In this document: piece after piece, positions 54,630-57,120 of the stretch | Layout: each line of letters starts with the position of its first letter | Numbering within the stretch: the first letter of the stretch is position 1 | Source: Bacteroidaceae bacterium | GTDB lineage: Bacteria; Bacteroidota; Bacteroidia; Bacteroidales; Bacteroidaceae | Assembly: GCA_011959205.1 (NCBI GenBank) | Contig: BLLV01000136.1 | Location: 1-57,120, forward strand | Length of the DNA stretch: 57,120 nucleotides | Direction of reading: 5' to 3' | Translations under genes and position numbers: made by a program | The notes under the pieces: model-generated | What the model saw: only the letters and a program-made list of their open reading frames with translations | What the model was told of the DNA's origin: nothing | Database searches by the model: none

Positions 54630-54661
54630 AAATCCCTGAAATGTTTTATTTTCAGGGATTT
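54630..54661 (-). terminator. Perfect 12-bp hairpin terminator
   Basis: AAATCCCTGAAA (54630-54641) pairs with TTTCAGGGATTT (54650-54661) across an 8-nt loop; on the minus strand a T-rich tail follows. It would end transcripts leaving the RhuM gene. Confidence 0.7.
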
Positions 54662-54839
54662 ACCAAATTTGAAGTCTTTTAAAAGTGGTGCCACCAGAAA
54701 TCGTAATTTATTTCCAAGTGGTTGAATATCATTACTTTCTAAAAGCTACTCAACTGTAATCTCCTCCGATTGCTCCACCAATGACTTGCTGCGTTCTGCG
54801 CAAGGTTGCGTGAAGATTTCCAAAGACAAAGGTAGTGAA

Positions 54840-55838
54840 TTAGTTTGAACTATTGTCATTCTTGTTCTTTAATCTTTTAATTTCCCTATCAAAATCGCTT
54901 TCAAGCATATCCATTTCACGTTTACGATAGATGGCAAATTCCTTTTCTGCCTTCTCAATCGCTTGTTTATGTGAAATATTTCCCTTGCCAATCAAAACCT
55001 TTCGTTTGTGTGCTATAATTTGGTTGTCCAGTGCCTCTATCCAATCTTTCATTGTCATAGGATTCATTTCCAATGCTTGGAACTCGGCAAAGTCCAAAAA
55101 ACCGGAAACAAGCAGATTCAGACGTTGAAGTTCAATCTCAGACAAATAGTTCTTGGCTATCTTCACATCGTCCTTAGTTACATAGTTGCCCTTGAAGTTT
55201 GTCATACCCACAAACGGCTTCTCATTGTCCACACGATTGTATATCACTTCTGCTGCCGTATTCTCGTGAACAGCATAATGCAACTTGTTCTGTACAGTTG
55301 CGAAAAACATTTTCGTCATCTCATTGCGTGGGTCATAATCCGTGGCCGTAGCATAAATATCGGTAACTTGCTGATAGAAGTTGCGTTCGCTACTGCGAAT
55401 ATCCCTAATGCGTTGCAGTAACTCACGGAAATAGCGATTGCCGCCCTGCTTCAACCGCTCATCATCCATCGCAAATCCCTTTTGGATATACTCATGAAGC
55501 CTCTGAGTAGCCCAGCGACGGAAACGAGTAGCCACTTGGGACTGCACACGATAGCCCAAGGCGATAACCATGTCAAGATTGTAGTGTTGAACACTGCGTT
55601 GCACCTGTCGTTTACCCTCTTGCCGAACTGTCAAGAAATCCTTTACAGTTCGATTTGTGTCTAACTCACCATCATTTAAGATGTTGTCAATGTGCTGGCT
55701 TATGTTCTGTTTTGTAGTACAATATATCTCCGCCAACTGACTTTGTGTCAGCCACAAATCTTCGTCAGCAAAGCGCACCGACACACGAGTTATCTCGTCA
55801 TCGTCCTGGTAGAGTATTATTTTGTTCTCTTCGTTCAT
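54840..55838 (-). CDS. RhuM-family (virulence RhuM) protein
   Basis: This 332-residue protein belongs to the RhuM family, named from a Salmonella pathogenicity-island gene. The amino end has DEDLWLTQSQLAEIYCTTKQNI near residue 25, a helix-turn-helix-like segment, and HYNLDMVIALGYRVQSQVATRFRRWATQRLHEY near 85-115. A carboxy-terminal charged helical part is likely a coiled coil. Function is not well defined; the family is often next to restriction-modification or mobile genes, as here, with a DNA methyltransferase 200 nt away on the other strand. The ATG at 55838 is chosen over one 43 codons upstream because the family begins at MNEENKIILYQ. Confidence 0.88.
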   Translation of the reverse strand: MNEENKIILYQDDDEITRVSVRFADEDLWLTQSQLAEIYCTTKQNISQHIDNILNDGELDTNRTVKDFLTVRQEGKRQVQRSVQHYNLDMVIALGYRVQSQVATRFRRWATQRLHEYIQKGFAMDDERLKQGGNRYFRELLQRIRDIRSSERNFYQQVTDIYATATDYDPRNEMTKMFFATVQNKLHYAVHENTAAEVIYNRVDNEKPFVGMTNFKGNYVTKDDVKIAKNYLSEIELQRLNLLVSGFLDFAEFQALEMNPMTMKDWIEALDNQIIAHKRKVLIGKGNISHKQAIEKAEKEFAIYRKREMDMLESDFDREIKRLKNKNDNSSN

Positions 55839-55983
55839 TTTAACCTTATGGAAGTGATTGATTTCTTGATGCAAAGGTATGAAATCTATTGAATTGCCCA
55901 GCGATAAACCACGATAAATCTTCGAAGTCATGCCATTTGCGTAATTGAAAATATGTTTTTTTGGCATAAATGAGAGAAAAACG

Positions 55984-56014
55984 ATTGATAGATAAGAAAA
56001 AATGGCTAAATTTG
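55984..56014 (+). promoter_or_regulatory. Bacteroides-type promoter of the methyltransferase
   Basis: ATTG (55984-55987), a 19-nt spacer, then TAAATTTG (56007-56014) fit the -33/-7 consensus. It would start transcription about 16 nt before the ATG at 56037. Confidence 0.65.
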
Positions 56015-56036
56015 CATCTGAATTATCTTGGGAAAA

Positions 56037-57120
56037 ATGTGCGCAAAGCGTAAATATACATATATCGATTTATTCGCAGGAACATCAGCTCTTTCGGAGG
56101 GGTTCTTGCGATGTGGCTTTGTGCCGGTTGCCCATGTGGAAATGAATACTGACGCTTGTTATACCATTAAAACGCGATTGGCTTATCATTACCTTAAGGA
56201 AAATGATCTGTATAACAATTATTTAAGTTATCTCAAACATGAAATAACAAGAGAGGAACTCTATAGATTACTTCCTAGGGATTTAATTTCATCGGTAATC
56301 AATAAAGAAATTTCCGATACAACGATAAAATCAATTTTTGATTCGATAGACTTCGTGTTAAAACGACAACGCAGAAAAAGGGTCGATTTTATTGTTGGTG
56401 GACCTCCATGTCAAGCATTCTCTATGCTAAATCGTCATAACACAGATATTGCAGACGACAAACGTTGTTTGTTATATTTGCAATATGGCAAATTCCTAGC
56501 TAAATACAAACCGATGGGATTTGTGTTTGAGAATGTATTGGGTCTTCTGAGTTCAAAAAAAAATCATTTTGAGAATATAAAATCACATTTTAGAGAACTC
56601 GGATATAAAGTTCATCTTGCTATTTTGAACTCATCTGATTATGGCGTAATGCAAAATAGACAGAGGGTGATTATATTTGGTTGGAGAAAATCCTCTGACC
56701 GTGGGTGTCCTATAGTTCAGAAGATTCAAAATAATTGGACATGTAAAGATATATTCTCGGATCTTCCTTCTATTTATGCTGGAGGAACTTCATCTGAATA
56801 TAGTTCTGCGCCATCAGATTATCTTCGTAGATTCGATTTGCGCAATGATTCCGATATACTGACACTGCATACTGCACGGCCAATAAACCGTATAGATACC
56901 GAAAAATATCGCATGGCTGTTAGGATGTGGCTGGATGATGGGGTCAGAATTAAAAATTCTGATTTCCCTGATGAAATCAGAACTATAAACAATATAACAT
57001 CCTTTTTGGATAGATTCAAAGTGGTAGACTTAAACGGAAAATGTCACACAGTAGTGGCACATATATCCAAAGACGGCCATTACTATATCTACCCTTCTAC
57101 AAAATACATTAGATCTATTT
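56037..57120 (+). CDS. Cytosine-5 DNA methyltransferase, partial (cut by window end)
   Basis: The ATG at 56037 opens a frame with no stop to the window edge (361 codons). It is a 5-methylcytosine DNA methyltransferase: motif I is IDLFAGTSALSEGFLRCGF, the catalytic Cys is in VGGPPCQAFS (motif IV, near residue 120), motif VI is FENVLGLLS and motif VIII is QNRQRVIIFG. An insertion of about 70 residues between motifs II and IV is longer than in simple Dcm enzymes. The carboxy end with motifs IX-X continues outside. A restriction enzyme partner is likely beyond the edge but is not seen. RhuM is divergent and 200 nt away. Confidence 0.9.
   Translation, partial: MCAKRKYTYIDLFAGTSALSEGFLRCGFVPVAHVEMNTDACYTIKTRLAYHYLKENDLYNNYLSYLKHEITREELYRLLPRDLISSVINKEISDTTIKSIFDSIDFVLKRQRRKRVDFIVGGPPCQAFSMLNRHNTDIADDKRCLLYLQYGKFLAKYKPMGFVFENVLGLLSSKKNHFENIKSHFRELGYKVHLAILNSSDYGVMQNRQRVIIFGWRKSSDRGCPIVQKIQNNWTCKDIFSDLPSIYAGGTSSEYSSAPSDYLRRFDLRNDSDILTLHTARPINRIDTEKYRMAVRMWLDDGVRIKNSDFPDEIRTINNITSFLDRFKVVDLNGKCHTVVAHISKDGHYYIYPSTKYIRSI

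Noticed and set aside
54384..54725. Plus-strand frame of 113 codons beside the utilization locus
   Set aside because: It lies opposite the transposase-like remnant and spans the hairpin at 54630-54661; composition is not protein-like.

Overview
The window looks like chromosome of a gut Bacteroidales bacterium of the Bacteroides/Phocaeicola type. The evidence is a SusC/SusD pair with an ECF sigma factor and a FecR-type anti-sigma factor, Bacteroides-style promoters (TTTG or ATTG, about 19 nt, then TAnnTTTG), a Ser-type sulfatase, and moderate-to-low GC. Species is not proven; a P. vulgatus/dorei-like organism is a guess based on the galactofuranose-type lipopolysaccharide core locus. No rRNA, tRNA or CRISPR array was seen.

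Layout. (1) 0.25-10.4 kb: a lipopolysaccharide/lipooligosaccharide core locus. One glycosyltransferase is on +, facing a ten-gene minus-strand operon: DUF4254, GT9, sugar kinase, LpxL-type acyltransferase, UDP-galactopyranose mutase, then five glycosyltransferase-like genes including a galactofuranosyltransferase. (2) 10.5-14.9 kb: housekeeping genes pdxB, purN, acpP, fabF and rnc. (3) 15-22.7 kb: a sulfatase, a phosphofructokinase, a three-gene envelope operon (GH3-fold enzyme, Ig-like lipoprotein, DUF3108) and a small secreted protein. (4) 22.8-34.8 kb: a minus-strand tailoring/export cluster resembling parts of aryl-polyene and flexirubin clusters: LolA-like, lipoprotein, FabZ-like dehydratase, GT2-DUF2062, a fused MMPL-PlsC-methyltransferase, a CrtI-like oxidoreductase, a C45 acyltransferase and a PaaK-like ligase. 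It has no ketosynthase, ketoreductase or carrier protein of its own here. A 0.7-kb non-coding element with ~133-bp inverted arms and seven 22-bp tandem units sits inside it. (5) 35.2-54.1 kb: a polysaccharide utilization locus with ECF sigma, FecR, SusC, SusD, GH20, two GH2 and GH35 enzymes, plus three eroded enzyme genes. Three identically spaced sites (AAGGGT-N14-GTGTCAT) precede its three minus-strand transcription units and are the likely promoters of the local sigma factor. (6) 54.1-57.1 kb: an accessory edge with a decayed transposase-like fragment, a RhuM-family gene and the 5' part of a cytosine-5 DNA methyltransferase.

How the genes work together. Region 1 builds and acylates the core of the outer-membrane glycolipid. 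Region 4 plausibly activates, tailors and exports an acyl or aryl lipid to the outer membrane. Region 5 imports and trims a galactose/N-acetylhexosamine-containing glycan, probably host-derived, under control of a surface-signalling sigma/anti-sigma pair. The most unusual items are the inverted-repeat element inside the lipid cluster, the self-consistent ECF promoter set, the triple-domain MMPL fusion, and the fragment genes in the utilization locus.
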